DNA of 64,000 bases from Erwinia pyri (GCF_030758455.1 NZ_CP132353.1:2666001-2730000); one strand, 5' to 3'. Positions 21,001-28,492 are shown, counted from the first letter of the stretch. The notes: generated by a model not told the origin, from the sequence alone. Translations and numbers: made by a program.

Positions 21001-23377
21001 CCAGCGTTGTGCCGTTAAGGGTCAGCGCACCAGCACTGAGTAACTGGCCTGCGGCCTGATTACGCAAACTGTTACCGCCAAGCGTCAACGAGTCATTACC
21101 CTGGATCAGGCCACTGTTGATCAGATCGCCCTGAAGCGTCAGCGCCTGCGCAATCAGCCAGCCCTGGTTATCAGTGGCGTCGGTCTGTAGCTGAATGCCC
21201 TGCTGTCCAAGGATCTTACCCGAGTTATTCAGGCTGCCTGCCTGTAAATCCGCCTCATCTTCACTCAGCGCGTTGCCGCTGTTTTGCCAGCTCCCGGACT
21301 TCAGCGTCAGCTGCCGCCCCTGCAATAATCCCTGATTATTAAGCGCGCTCGCCTGCAGCGCCAGTTGCCCGCCACTAAGCAAAGTCCCGGCATTATTCAG
21401 GTTCTCGCCGCTGACGCGCACTGCCCCGCTGCCCTGCAGCAGGCCGTTATTGTCGAGTCCGGCGGCATTAATCTCCAGCGCGCTGGCCACCACTTGTCCA
21501 TCATTGCTGAGCTGCTGCAGGTTCAGCTGCATGCCCGCATCAGAGAGCAGCAGGCCATCCTGTTGGTTAATCAGGCTGTTATTGCTGGCAGTGAGGCTGG
21601 CGGCACTGATTTCACCCGCGTTAACCAGACGGTTTCCGCTGAATGCGAGCGCAGCGTCACTGGTTATTAAGCCGCTGTTCTGCAGATCGGGCAGATTAAG
21701 GGCAAAGTCATGTGCAGAGGTGATGGTGCCCAGCGCCTGGTTTGTCAGCTGACTGCTGCTGATCCCTAACAGATCGCTTCCCTGAATCAGCCCATTGTTC
21801 TCAATCTGAGCGCTGTTGATCGTCAACGTTGGTCCTGAGAGCGTCCCCTGGTTAACCAGCCTGCTGCTGGTTACTGCCAGCGACTCTTTAGCGGTGATTG
21901 CCCCGCCCGCCCTGTTATCCAGCAAATCAGCTGCCGTGATTTTCGTACTGCCCTGGCTGTTCAGCGTGCCGCTTTGTTGGAAACGATCGGTGTTGATCTC
22001 AGCGAGCGCGCCCCCCAGCATTTCCCCACTGTTGTTCAGCGTGTGGGTGGTGACACTCAGGCTGTCGCCCACCAGTTGACCGTTATTGGTCAGGGCATCC
22101 GCATTAATACGCTGAGCCGCTTTGGCTACCAGCGCACCGCTGTTCTGCGCCTGCTGCGCCTTTAATGTCAGGCCTTTGCCAGCCGTAAGCTGACCAGCAT
22201 TATCAATTTGCTTTTGCGCTGTCAGCTGGATATCACCCGCGGCGTTAGCCGTACTGGCTTTATCAACCGAGAGATCGCCGCCGTTGAGCTGGATAGTTTT
22301 CCCCGCCGTCAGCTTACTGCTGCTGACAGCCAATTTACCGTTACCCGTCAGGCTGATTGCCTGATCACTCACCACTGTGCCTGCAGCCAGGGTGATATCC
22401 TGCTCTGCTTTCAGCGCTACCGGGCCTGTAGATTTATTATCGCCGTTCAGGACGATGCTCTGCCCTGTGACCTCCAGTGCACCGCTGCTGAGGCTTTTGT
22501 TCAGCGTAATCTTCCCGCTGGCATCAAGAGAAATATCCCCCTGACGCGCATTCAGATCGCCAAGGTTAACCCCAACGCCCTTTTCGCTGGAGACTAACCG
22601 GATACGGTTGGCATACATTCCTCCCAGCGCGCCAGTATCCACCGCAACACGTGGCGCCGCGCCTTCCCCCGCAATAGGTTGAGAAGTTCCGTCCGCCGCG
22701 ACACGGTTAGCCCCGGCAATCACCTTTAAATCGCGGGCATGGATAGCGGCATTGACCTCGGTGGCGCGGGAGATAATGGACAACGCATCCGACTGGCTGG
22801 CATCAATCCCCTGCCCTTCAACGGTGATCGTTCCCCGGGTCACTTCCAGCGCCTGCAGATTACCTTTAGCGTCGAGCTGCGGCTTACCGGTGGTTAACGT
22901 CACGATGGGCGTGTTGATAAAACCGCAGCCGTTACAGGTGATGCCATAAGGGTTAGCAACGATAACGTTGGCGCCTTTCCCCGCCACTTCGGTATATCCC
23001 TGAAGCTGTGAACGACTGCCGCCGGTCACTTCGTTGATGATCCCTCTGGCCTCCTGCCCCGCCTTCAGATTGGTGTTGTTCTGAATCAATCCTCCGAGCT
23101 GCGTTTTCGTCAGCTGGCCGGTGGCATTATTTAAAATTACCCCTTCTTTCCCGACGTTGTACTCTTTGAACTGATTATGGGAAATGCCTGCTCCGTTTGG
23201 CGTGGCGATATTAATTACCGGTACACCGTTCGCTGCTTTATCCAGCCTGGTCCCTGCGGTAACGGGGGTCATGGTGGCTGAGAGGGCCGGCAACAGCGGT
23301 TGCCAGGCAATCAGCGCACAGACCAGGTAGCTCAGCAGACGTTGGGAAGTGCGCAGTGGATGAAGTCGATTTTCCAT
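12041..23377 (-). CDS. cdiA: CdiA, two-partner-secreted contact-dependent inhibition toxin with RNase A-like C-terminus
   Basis: A giant exoprotein of about 3778 residues. A signal peptide (hydrophobic run SYLVCALIAWQPLLPALSA) precedes the TPS secretion domain, residues ~37-280, with NNTNL and ANPYGITCNGCGFINT. A long array of filamentous-haemagglutinin repeats of the L-x-N-x-G-x-L type follows, then haemagglutinin blocks, a Cys-containing pretoxin region and the VENN motif (12905-12916). The 291 residues from VENN form the toxin part. The last ~123 resemble the CdiA-CT RNase A-like domain: AAHEKAGGHLIDRHVGKTE, STFTDRATAE, and a final TGYP. I chose the ATG at 23377 because AAGG is 8-9 bases upstream; an ATG six bases earlier is too close to it. 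cdiB is 12 bases upstream and cdiI overlaps the stop. Confidence 0.95.
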   Translation of the reverse strand: MENRLHPLRTSQRLLSYLVCALIAWQPLLPALSATMTPVTAGTRLDKAANGVPVINIATPNGAGISHNQFKEYNVGKEGVILNNATGQLTKTQLGGLIQNNTNLKAGQEARGIINEVTGGSRSQLQGYTEVAGKGANVIVANPYGITCNGCGFINTPIVTLTTGKPQLDAKGNLQALEVTRGTITVEGQGIDASQSDALSIISRATEVNAAIHARDLKVIAGANRVAADGTSQPIAGEGAAPRVAVDTGALGGMYANRIRLVSSEKGVGVNLGDLNARQGDISLDASGKITLNKSLSSGALEVTGQSIVLNGDNKSTGPVALKAEQDITLAAGTVVSDQAISLTGNGKLAVSSSKLTAGKTIQLNGGDLSVDKASTANAAGDIQLTAQKQIDNAGQLTAGKGLTLKAQQAQNSGALVAKAAQRINADALTNNGQLVGDSLSVTTHTLNNSGEMLGGALAEINTDRFQQSGTLNSQGSTKITAADLLDNRAGGAITAKESLAVTSSRLVNQGTLSGPTLTINSAQIENNGLIQGSDLLGISSSQLTNQALGTITSAHDFALNLPDLQNSGLITSDAALAFSGNRLVNAGEISAASLTASNNSLINQQDGLLLSDAGMQLNLQQLSNDGQVVASALEINAAGLDNNGLLQGSGAVRVSGENLNNAGTLLSGGQLALQASALNNQGLLQGRQLTLKSGSWQNSGNALSEDEADLQAGSLNNSGKILGQQGIQLQTDATDNQGWLIAQALTLQGDLINSGLIQGNDSLTLGGNSLRNQAAGQLLSAGALTLNGTTLDNLGAVEADRIALTAQNWQNGGNTRASSQLKVQVADSFSNSGSLLSGQELTLQASDILNQGTLAADRLSLSAPLLINGGLLQGNSELTLNTTSLANQVAGKLLGGGPLNLMLERLDNDGLLQINDALNITGNQFTNNGRVQADSLVTHLSDTLTNGSGAQLLAQQQADINARNLNNSGTVAANQLKVSGEELINSGLLQGDESLVAHFQQLGNQAGGRLLSGGELTVTGGSASNDGSWQGDRLGFDLTTLGNRGAITGTRSLHGSASSELNNIGTLLSQGAADFSAPLLLNSGKIIASGLTLQGGTLNNSGLWQGSDSLTAQADSLTLGLASKTLSAGALSLTAGQLTTSGTLQGERAEITADSWQQQGSVLGSGGLTASVSGELRNTGELLSQGEVQIGAQTLTNSGSLLSNQAVMLTGSRLTNSGAVQGKTLTLSQANVINQGSLIGLQALTLAALPQTAGSVLRMALAAPVRELVNSSGGSMLTQGTLTVKGGTITNNGSWQGEQILLEAEQLINNGSIQSADALQLTLSDKLTSNSGSKITANGTAALQALALTNQGQWMAKSLTLTGSTLNNNGDISGVDSLTVKLNGGFTQQQNKTLLSAGKLALEAASVTNSGNIQGQELTLTSGAVNNSGRLQGDNNLLMTLSGRLTNNASGTLLSQKGLTLTTPELYNYGLIQSGATSTIKATGLATNSGKLLSGGELTFNTPQLTNSGWLQATRLILNAANAANSGTLLADQQATLSGTTLTNQGTAQAANLTVNYQQLTNSGTLLGTQQLNVTASQINQQAAGKLFSGGTLVVNSNGFDQLGQVVALGDATLKIINAFTAKGVLAAGNRLSVSSNGALENQGTMQGQALTVSAGGMLTNNGQLTSGSGDSSLSGSGIVMNGNGSLQGGGNLTLTSRSDVTLNGFTGTRGSLTISTPGSLVNAALLYAANNLFLYANSIQNKRGDILAGNNLTLQRDAAGNANGEVVNTSGTIETQNGDINIKTGHLLNTRDGLHVTESTTSAPTRAGVGDTTMKITIWDLAVGDYGYYTSVTKTPEREIGGANGCDCTVGGNIVRKDLYAPTEEAATQRFALSSSTVEVVSNGGAGRISSGRNMVVQAGSLENQASNVLAKGNITLSGNQLNNQSWQAGTQSDYLVYQYKGALATGTIGEERTRNATKGSEFTYYLTGHENVFTPGELYRAVIQAGGNISASFSGDISNSNTTANAGWSGNTLAAPTVNGLKSVSQSGALQRQQLSASGYAAVNTPQWHDRLQDALRQVNSATGLEAAPSLQTALTDRSLTGKESADLGKNSSLADIRSGTQGASGLQTPQASSVDLSAYPLPSGANGYFVATTDSKSPYLIAVNPKLNGLGELDPNLFGDLNALLGIHPAAAPQETRTLYTDENAFLGSSYLLDRLSLKPEYDYRFLGDAAFDTRYVSNAVLNGTGNRYINGLGSDLDQMRYLMDNAAATQKSLGLQFGVSLSADQVASLDKSIIWWEAATVNGETVMVPKVYLSAKDADLQQGSVIAGNNVTLNGGNVTNNGSTIAARNALKVDSQNSLSNLSAGLIQAGGDLQLSALNDINNVSSTISGKTVALESVNGDINNLTTSQQWQLDAHNSKGMNLSFSETLNGATAAITASDSLSLKAGNDINVTAATLSAGNNLLMDAWHDIAIAGNQQVEGGAQSGFKNGWQKKEATSSLTTTTQGSQISAGANLAMQAGHDLDVTASAVSAGGNATLGAGNDINLNSAATTQNSQHGKSESHASGLDRTTLTSGSDLVLAAGRDLNSDAAGLAAEKNIALQAGRDLNLLAAETSSGNSYKAGKKVEINDSVRQQGTELASGGNTTLAAGRDINSEAAQVKASKDIAVTAGQDINLTTATDSDYHYKEETKTKKSFLKKTTTHKVEEKSSTTEQGTLLSGKNVTLNAGNNLLVKGSAVAGDEDVSLKAGNNVDIVAATNTDASWSLSEKKKSGLMSSGGIGFTIGSTKTRQELKEKGSTQSQSGSMVGSTGGNLTVTAGGVAHVGGSDLVAGRDLSLTGDSVVIDPGHDKRTSDQLFEQKSSGLTIALSGAVGGAVNSAVTTAQTASKESDGRLASLQATKAALSGVQAMQASRMDAAKGNDPSNNNAIGISATYGSQSSKSTTHNEQDHTAGSTLNAGNNLTIAANGNKAGAQSGDITIAGSQLKAGQDVALNASRDINLLSAQDTDLTTGKNESKGGTLGIGVGVGSGGWGITVSASLNRSTGKEKGNGVSQNETTLDAGHQLTLTSGRDTTLAGAQVSGEKVVADVGRDLTLSSLQDSNNYDSRQTSVSAGGSFTFGSMTGSAYLSASRDKMKSNYDSVIEQTGIYAGKEGFDITTGGHTQLNGAVIASTAGADKNRLDTGTLGFSDISNRADYKVEHLGGSFSTGGAVGSQVLGNMASSLLSGLGASGHAEGVTRAAVSDGTLIVRDQAAQKQDVSTLSHDTAGANGSISPIFDKEKEQKRLQIAQLVGEVATQAMDVARTEGDIRATIAGKAQLAKENIHEPAAGAPEGEWADYNEKLQNSSDYRNTQAEWGTGSDIQRGIQAATAAVQGLLAGNVQGAAAGAAAPYLAGVIHDMTTTKGPDGKDVVNVEANLMAHAVVGAVTAYAAGNSALAGASGAAMGEFIAQQLYPGVEHGKLSEEQKQKISALSTLAAGLAGSLASGNMSGTVAAASAGKNAVENNALKVNENQDRAREMTQCQGDACSAVIEKYKKINAEQHESVVNCSGAQDCVDKANEVGQLQADYARRTSELLEKARTDGGLSPVEQNELSILQVTTIQLEADRNAAIHNALMSGDSSEAKQLAINSLAQVAGTSAAGIATGIGKGSKAGVNETSATGQSSTIVPGGGLAAHEKAGGHLIDRHVGKTEAELFDRVSTGNTKTASTFTDRATAETVASKAVDSNQAKIQNYLSGSQKGYLELDYQSSSAIGISVTRGSTSAVPAKNARIIIGRDPSMPGGYKIITGYPTP

Positions 23378-23389
23378 AATCATTGCCTT

Positions 23390-25063
23390 TTAAAAGACCA
23401 GAGAAACACGGTAATAAACGGAGAGACGATCGGGTCCAAGCGAGTCGGGATATTTCACCGGCACGCCTAAAGTGAATTGCGTGGCGAAATAACGGTTACC
23501 TGAAGTAAGCCCTACTGCGCTTCCCCATAAAGTGCCCGAGGATTCACGATCGTAGCGGTCGCTCTCCAGCCATCCGCCGTCGAGCGCCAACAAACCATTA
23601 ATCTGTCCCAGCAGAGGCAGCGTGAATAAGGCGTAATTAAGCTCATTACGCAAATAGCCGCCGTTATCGCCGGAGAGGTACTGTTCTTTAAATCCCCGAA
23701 CCGAGCTTTCGCCGCCAATAGTCAGGCGCTCGCTGCCATACAGCCGGTCGGGCGACCACTGGCCGTAGGCGCTGCTCAGCCACCAGAGGTCCTGGTTAAG
23801 CGGGCGCTGGAAGCTGGTGCTCAGACTCCATTTGCGAAAATCAGCCTTGGGCAGATCGTCGCTTTTACCGCTGTCGCTCTCTGCCTCCAGCCAGGAGACG
23901 CCATGGCTGAACATCGGGTTAAAGGTGGCAACGCCTCCGGCAATTTTCTGCGTATGGTTAACGCCGAACTGCAGGCTGGTCAGTTTGCGGCTGCTGCTCT
24001 GAAGAAGGGTGTCGTTCAGCCAGTTGCGGCTGATACGGTGATCCAGTCCGGCTACTAACGCCGTTTTACTCTGGCCGTTACGAAAGGCGACCCAGGATGC
24101 GGTGGCACGGTGGATCTGACTGTCGCCATGAGAGAGCCAGCTGAAGCCATTATTTTCAAAGCGGTTGCGATAGTCGCTCCAGCTGTAGTTGTAATTCATC
24201 AGCCAGTAGCCATAAGGCACGCTGACGCCTGTTTGCAGATTGCGTGCATCACGGGAGGAGGAGAAAGCGCTGCTGCGTCCGCCGCTGATAAACCACTGGT
24301 CGGCAATCCCCAGCAGATTGTTAGCGGTGACCGAACCGGCCATCTGCCCCACCCCGGTGCTTTTCTGTCCACTATTATCAAAGGAGAGGGCAGCGGAGAG
24401 AGGAAATTCAGGCTTCTCTGTGAGATTAACAATGGAATAACCAGGATTATCACCCGGCAGGATCTCAATCTGAACCGGCGTAGTACGGAGACGGTTAATT
24501 TGCTCCATCCCCTGCTCAATATCACGCAGGTTAAGGATGCCGCCTTCCAGGTGTGGGAAAGCCATTTTCAACTGAGTTGAAGAACTCTTATCCAGCCGTA
24601 TTTGCTGTAAACGTCCTTCCAGTACGGAGAGAGTTAAAACGCCGCTGTTTATATCCTGTTCCGGAATAAACGCTCTGCTGGTAATGTACCCACGGGAGAG
24701 ATACCAGTCAGATATATCGTGCGTTAACTTTTCAATCTGCGCCATGTTTATACACTGGCCCAGCAAAGGCGCGCTAAGTCTGTTTTTCTCAGCTGCGGAA
24801 AATAACGAAGCGTTATTAATAACGATCTTTTTGATAAGGAAGCAGGGGCCAGCCTCCCGATTATTGGTAACTTTATCTGGAACTTCAGGTTGCAAAGTGC
24901 GCTGCAGCTCATCACGCTGTAGCTGATTGTTCTGTAATATATTCTGCTGCTCTGTTTGCAGCTGATCGCGATCGGCCGGGCTTAACGGAGCCGCATTTGC
25001 CCCTGTTACACAAAAGAAAAAAAGCCCCAGCCACAGTTTCCCTACACGGTAATTCATCATCAT
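23390..25063 (-). CDS. cdiB: CdiB, outer-membrane TpsB (ShlB/FhaC/HecB) transporter
   Basis: A 557-residue outer-membrane pore that exports CdiA. A signal peptide (LWLGLFFFCVTGANA) is followed by a Q-rich linker helix, a POTRA-type region (IKKIVINNASLFS, WYLSRGYITSRAFIPEQDI, VLEGRLQQI) and a C-terminal 16-strand barrel. Conserved TpsB signatures are visible: LSFDNSGQKSTG, GGESSVRGFKEQYLSGDNGGYLRNEL (loop 6 region with its VRGF) and a terminal Phe in YYRVSLVF. Three ATGs open the frame and no strong ribosome site helps choose, so the first is used. It is the first gene of cdiBAI. Confidence 0.94.
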   Translation of the reverse strand: MMMNYRVGKLWLGLFFFCVTGANAAPLSPADRDQLQTEQQNILQNNQLQRDELQRTLQPEVPDKVTNNREAGPCFLIKKIVINNASLFSAAEKNRLSAPLLGQCINMAQIEKLTHDISDWYLSRGYITSRAFIPEQDINSGVLTLSVLEGRLQQIRLDKSSSTQLKMAFPHLEGGILNLRDIEQGMEQINRLRTTPVQIEILPGDNPGYSIVNLTEKPEFPLSAALSFDNSGQKSTGVGQMAGSVTANNLLGIADQWFISGGRSSAFSSSRDARNLQTGVSVPYGYWLMNYNYSWSDYRNRFENNGFSWLSHGDSQIHRATASWVAFRNGQSKTALVAGLDHRISRNWLNDTLLQSSSRKLTSLQFGVNHTQKIAGGVATFNPMFSHGVSWLEAESDSGKSDDLPKADFRKWSLSTSFQRPLNQDLWWLSSAYGQWSPDRLYGSERLTIGGESSVRGFKEQYLSGDNGGYLRNELNYALFTLPLLGQINGLLALDGGWLESDRYDRESSGTLWGSAVGLTSGNRYFATQFTLGVPVKYPDSLGPDRLSVYYRVSLVF

Positions 25064-25565
25064 GATAAGCGCGCTAATCTGTAAATATCCTGTAAGGATC
25101 TTATGTCAAAATGTGACCTGCAAACAATAAGAAACCACCCAATTAATCAGAGAAAATGATATATATTTTGAAATTTAGCTTAAGGAATTCGATTATCCCC
25201 GGCTAATACAAATCCTCTTTGCGGAACGCGCGTTTAAGTGAAACCGCTAATAAACGATCTGCTTAACTTCAGCTGATATATCGCCAGTTAAAAGGCAGGA
25301 ACAGGACGTTCCGTGATGGGATCTGTTAATGTGTTCGCTGTAAAAGATTCTGAATACCAACATGATGATTTCCACAGCGTCAGGCTTCATCAGCAAGTTC
25401 TGACTGTAGAGGAGTGGAACAGCGTTAGCAGAAACAGGCGCAACAGAAGATAACGGGAGTATTGCAGGGCTGATTAAAAACCTTTCGGCTCAGTTCCAGG
25501 TGAATTAATGATTTTAAAAGGAGAGCCGATCTTCAGCACAACCAGCTCCCCACACTTTTAAATCG
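25064..25565. other. Region upstream of cdiB
   Basis: About 500 bases between cdiB and the end of phoA, AT-rich near cdiB (25080-25220), where the cdi promoter must lie. I could not fix a promoter or a phoA terminator. One small plus-strand frame (25316-25453) is listed separately. Confidence 0.45.
25316..25453 (+). CDS. Hypothetical 45-residue protein
   Basis: A small plus-strand frame with an AGGA ten bases before its ATG. The product begins MGSVNVFAVKDSEYQHDDFH, continues with TVEEWNSVSRNRRNRR and stops at TAA. It is soluble and ends in a strongly basic Arg/Asn tail. No family is recognised. It lies alone and antisense between cdiB and phoA. It may be a real small gene or a fragment of something lost. 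Confidence 0.3.
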   Translation: MGSVNVFAVKDSEYQHDDFHSVRLHQQVLTVEEWNSVSRNRRNRR

Positions 25566-26972
25566 TTATTTAATTTCCATCGCTGCTTTCAGGGTATAGA
25601 ACAGGTCAGTCTGGTCGGTCAGACCTACGACGTTGGCGGCGTGAGGACCATAAGCCGCAACGCGAAGCTGTGTGCCCGTATGCCCCTGCGAATCTTCCTC
25701 TGAGTTGCCGTAGCTGATGGTCATCAGGCCGCCCTCTCTGGTAGTCAGCGTCTGGGTCAGTCCGGGTGCTTTGCTGTCATTGGCGACGATCTGACTGGAG
25801 TGCGCATGGTCAGCGGTCACAATCACCAGCGTGTTACCCTCTTTACGGGCAAATTCCAGCGCCCGCTGCACCGCCTCATCCAGATCGACCGTTTCACCAA
25901 TCTGTCCGCATGGGTTGGCAGCGTGATCCTGTTTATCAATTGAAGCCCCTTCTACCTGCAGGAAGAAGCCGTTCTCATTTTTGCTCAGCAGCTCAATCGC
26001 CTTATCGGTCATCTGGGCCAGCGTTGGTGTGGAAGCGGGACGCTCATTATTAACTTCACAGGTCACGGGTTTGCCCTCAACGTTGCCGTGATAAGTCGCT
26101 TTTGGCCCTTTCCAGCGCACAGGCATGTTTCCCTGCGCAAACAGGCCCAACACAGGTTTGTCCTGGCTGGCTTCAGTGACGCCATTCATGCCGTTCAGGT
26201 CGCTTACCCACTGATAGCCGCGCAGCTTAGCCTGCTCCTGCAGGGTTTTGCCCTGCCATTCACCCGCCTTAGCCGTTTCGCTAAAGGTTTTGCCGCCGCC
26301 GCCCAGCGTCACGTCCGCTCTGGCATTCAGCAGCTGCTCGGCAATAGAGCCTTTACCGCCTTTCTCAAGCGCATTGGCAGCACAAAGTTCGCTGGTCTTT
26401 TCCGGGCCGTAGCACTTACGTGAGGTGACATGGGCAATTTGCGCGGCTGGAGTGGCGTCTTCAAGCTCTGCTGTCGAGACGTTGCCGGTACCTTTCCCGG
26501 CTGCTTTCGCCATTTCCATGATGGTGGGGTGATCTTTGCCGTTGACGTCCACGCCAATCGCGCCGTTGTAAGACTTCACGCCGGTGCTCCAGGCGGTGGC
26601 AGAAGCGGCAGAGTCGGTCACGTAGTCAGGCTTGTGGGTCTTCTTATCCAGCGAATAGTGGGTGTACTGGCCCGTTAACGGCAGCGCATCGATCCCCTTA
26701 AAGAAACCGCCCGCCCCTTCTGCATAGTTACGTGCCGCAGTGATCTCTGAATCCCCCATGCCATCCCCAATCAGCAGGATAACGTTTTTGGCTCTGTTAC
26801 TGTTCAGAGAGGCTTTCAGCGCTTCAGTCTGGTCACCCGTGAGGCGGCGTGCACCGCCAGGCTGCGTGATATCACCTTGTGCGGCGCGGCTGTAGGCTGC
26901 CACATCGGCCAAGGCGGTGGAGGAGATGACCGTAGCGATAAGGGAGAGGGTAAACAGGCTTTTATATTTCAT
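25566..26972 (-). CDS. phoA: PhoA, periplasmic alkaline phosphatase
   Basis: A 468-residue enzyme that hydrolyses phosphate monoesters in the periplasm during phosphate starvation. The signal peptide is [22 protein letters not shown]. The active-site serine lies in [14 protein letters not shown], zinc and magnesium ligands in [30 protein letters not shown] and [11 protein letters not shown], and the last histidine in GHTGTQL. Length matches E. coli PhoA (471). The frame extends 29 codons further upstream, but those residues are not a signal peptide and the ATG at 26972 has GGAG ten bases before it. A Pho-box candidate lies 64 bases upstream. Confidence 0.95.
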   Translation of the reverse strand: MKYKSLFTLSLIATVISSTALADVAAYSRAAQGDITQPGGARRLTGDQTEALKASLNSNRAKNVILLIGDGMGDSEITAARNYAEGAGGFFKGIDALPLTGQYTHYSLDKKTHKPDYVTDSAASATAWSTGVKSYNGAIGVDVNGKDHPTIMEMAKAAGKGTGNVSTAELEDATPAAQIAHVTSRKCYGPEKTSELCAANALEKGGKGSIAEQLLNARADVTLGGGGKTFSETAKAGEWQGKTLQEQAKLRGYQWVSDLNGMNGVTEASQDKPVLGLFAQGNMPVRWKGPKATYHGNVEGKPVTCEVNNERPASTPTLAQMTDKAIELLSKNENGFFLQVEGASIDKQDHAANPCGQIGETVDLDEAVQRALEFARKEGNTLVIVTADHAHSSQIVANDSKAPGLTQTLTTREGGLMTISYGNSEEDSQGHTGTQLRVAAYGPHAANVVGLTDQTDLFYTLKAAMEIK

Positions 26973-27035
26973 TAACTCGACGCTCCATGATGAAGTTTTG
27001 CTAAAGATTTCAGGGAGCCAGTTTGCGACACAACC

Positions 27036-27053
27036 ATGATAGTTTTGTGTCAG
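27036..27053 (-). promoter_or_regulatory. Candidate Pho box of phoA
   Basis: On the minus strand CTGACACAAAACTATCAT matches the PhoB tandem consensus CTGTCATAAAACTGTCAT at 15 of 18 positions. It lies 64 bases before the phoA ATG. It also forms half of a GACACAA/TTGTGTC dyad. Confidence 0.55.
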
Positions 27054-27148
27054 AGGCATTTCTGTATGATGACAACGGTTTGCCGCACGCTCTGCTGGAC
27101 AAGCGCTGTGCCCACCCTTTAAGCCGATAGAATAAAAGAAAAATATGC

Positions 27149-27177
27149 TTGACCGGACGCCTTCTACTCCCTATAGT
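27149..27177 (+). promoter_or_regulatory. Promoter of tRNA-Ser copy 2
   Basis: TTGACC and TATAGT with a 17-base spacer, followed by a GC-rich discriminator (AGCGCCCCG), parallel to the promoter of copy 1. Confidence 0.7.
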
Positions 27178-27218
27178 AGCGCCCCGTCGCCCCCTGGGCC
27201 GATGCAGTAAAACAATAC

Positions 27219-27306
27219 GGTGAGGTGTCCGAGTGGCTGAAGGAGCACGCCTGGAAAGTGTGTATACGGCAACGTATCGAGGGTTCGAACCCCTCTCTCA
27301 CCGCCA
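27219..27306 (+). tRNA. tRNA-Ser (anticodon GGA), copy 2
   Basis: All 88 bases, including the encoded CCA, are identical to the copy at 9456-9543. The two genes bracket phoA, the CDI locus and its orphan modules as a direct repeat. Confidence 0.97.
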
Positions 27307-27317
27307 TATTTAAAGAG

Positions 27318-27350
27318 AAAGTCTGAACAAAAGTTCAGGCTTTTTTTTTG
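27318..27350 (+). terminator. Terminator of tRNA-Ser copy 2
   Basis: An AAAGTCTGAAC / GTTCAGGCTTT stem (one G-T pair) with a CAAA loop and nine Ts; a near copy of the hairpin after tRNA copy 1. Confidence 0.9.
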
Positions 27351-27468
27351 CATGTAAATCAGGAGAGAGGGGTGAGAAGCCTCGACAGGGTTCGACAAAA
27401 CGGCAGGAGAGCCGTTTTGCACAGCTCTGCTGCCTGAAAGGCGAGGCACATGGACGTGCCTCGTGATC

Positions 27469-27528
27469 CCCCTCTCTCACCGCCATATTTAAAGAGAAAG
27501 TCTGAGCGAAAGTTCAGACTTTTTTTTT
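27469..27528 (+). repeat. Duplicated 3' end of tRNA-Ser plus terminator
   Basis: From CCCCTCTCTCACCGCCA onward this stretch repeats the last 17 bases of the tRNA, the ATATTTAAAGAGAAAG spacer and the terminator hairpin (AAAGTCTGAGC / GTTCAGACTTT with T-run). Only the 3' part of a tRNA is present. It looks like an attachment-site-like scar or a partial tandem duplication. Confidence 0.8.
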
Positions 27529-27539
27529 GCGTTAAAAAG

Positions 27540-27570
27540 AAAGTCTGAACGAAAGTTCGGGCTTTTTTTT
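27540..27570 (+). terminator. Third copy of the tRNA-Ser terminator hairpin
   Basis: AAAGTCTGAAC / GTTCGGGCTTT with a GAAA loop and a T-run, following the duplicated tRNA end without any gene of its own. Confidence 0.8.
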
Positions 27571-27573
27571 GCA

Positions 27574-27600
27574 TAAAAAAGCCCGGATTTTCATCCGGGC
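27574..27600 (-). terminator. Terminator of phoH
   Basis: On the minus strand GCCCGGAT pairs with ATCCGGGC around a short loop, followed by a run of Ts. It lies 18 bases past the phoH stop. Confidence 0.85.
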
Positions 27601-27618
27601 CTGGTCAGGTTTTTACGG

Positions 27619-28407
27619 TCAGCCGTAAGCAAGCAGCGTACGCTGGCAGAGCTGTGAGCGGACGCAATCTTCTTTACCGAAACGCACCACGCTTACCATG
27701 TCATCATCCTCGAAGCGAGCTAAGGCATCGCTGAGGCCTGACTGGACGTGCGACGGCAAATCACACTGGGTGATATCGCCATTGACGATCACGGTGACGT
27801 TTTCCCCGAGGCGGGTCAGGAACATCTTCATCTGGGCGGCGGTGACGTTTTGCGCCTCATCAAGGATCACCACAGCATTTTCAAACGTTCGTCCACGCAT
27901 ATAAGCGAAGGGAGCAATCTCCACCTTGCCGATTTCGGGACGCAGACAGTACTGCATAAAGGAAGAACCGAGACGTTTAACCAGAACGTCATACACTGGC
28001 CGGAAATAAGGCGCGAACTTCTCGGAGATATCCCCGGGCAGGAAGCCCAGATCCTCATCCGCCTGTAGCACCGGACGCGTAACAATAATCCTGTCAACAT
28101 CCTTATTAATCAGGGCCTCAGCCGCTTTCGCTGCGCTGATCCAGGTTTTACCGCAGCCCGCTTCGCCGGTGGCGAAGATCAGCTGTTTGCTCTCTATGGC
28201 TTTGAGATAGTGCGCCTGAGCTTCATTTCGGGCTTCAATGGGGGTGTAGTCGCGCGAATCACGCGCCATCCCGATTGAATCCAGCCCACCCATCTGCACC
28301 AGCGAGGTGACCGATTCTTCTTCACGCTGACGATGACTGCGTGAATCGCTACGAAGCACACGTTTTGCTTCACGACGAGCTTTGATCACTGCTTTCTGTC
28401 TTCCCAT
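27619..28407 (-). CDS. phoH: PhoH, phosphate-starvation-inducible ATPase
   Basis: A 262-residue cytoplasmic P-loop ATPase. Walker A is GEAGCGKT at residues 81-88 and Walker B is VVILDEAQNV; a later VNGDITQCDLP is typical of PhoH. The basic N-terminal ~35 residues (KARREAKRVLRSDSRSHRQR) may contact nucleic acid. In E. coli phoH is in the Pho regulon; no convincing Pho box was found here. AAGGTG precedes the ATG. Its biochemical role remains poorly defined in the family. Confidence 0.93.
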   Translation of the reverse strand: MGRQKAVIKARREAKRVLRSDSRSHRQREEESVTSLVQMGGLDSIGMARDSRDYTPIEARNEAQAHYLKAIESKQLIFATGEAGCGKTWISAAKAAEALINKDVDRIIVTRPVLQADEDLGFLPGDISEKFAPYFRPVYDVLVKRLGSSFMQYCLRPEIGKVEIAPFAYMRGRTFENAVVILDEAQNVTAAQMKMFLTRLGENVTVIVNGDITQCDLPSHVQSGLSDALARFEDDDMVSVVRFGKEDCVRSQLCQRTLLAYG

Positions 28408-28492
28408 AGTGACACCTTACAGTTGGTTTCATTTCCCGCATCGGAAATCGATGCGATTACGTGAACGCTTTAGAGGTTTCGGTGGCTTCCTT

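Noticed and set aside
13000..22500. Dense short DNA repeats that could suggest a CRISPR or satellite array
   Set aside because: Repeats follow codon phase and encode the L-N-N-x-G-x-L haemagglutinin repeats of CdiA. There are no constant-length spacers.
12362..22949. Many long plus-strand frames (up to 463 codons) opposite cdiA
   Set aside because: They are antisense shadows of the repetitive, Gly/Asn/Ser-biased cdiA coding strand. Products are Arg/Pro/Ser-rich with no ribosome sites or motifs.
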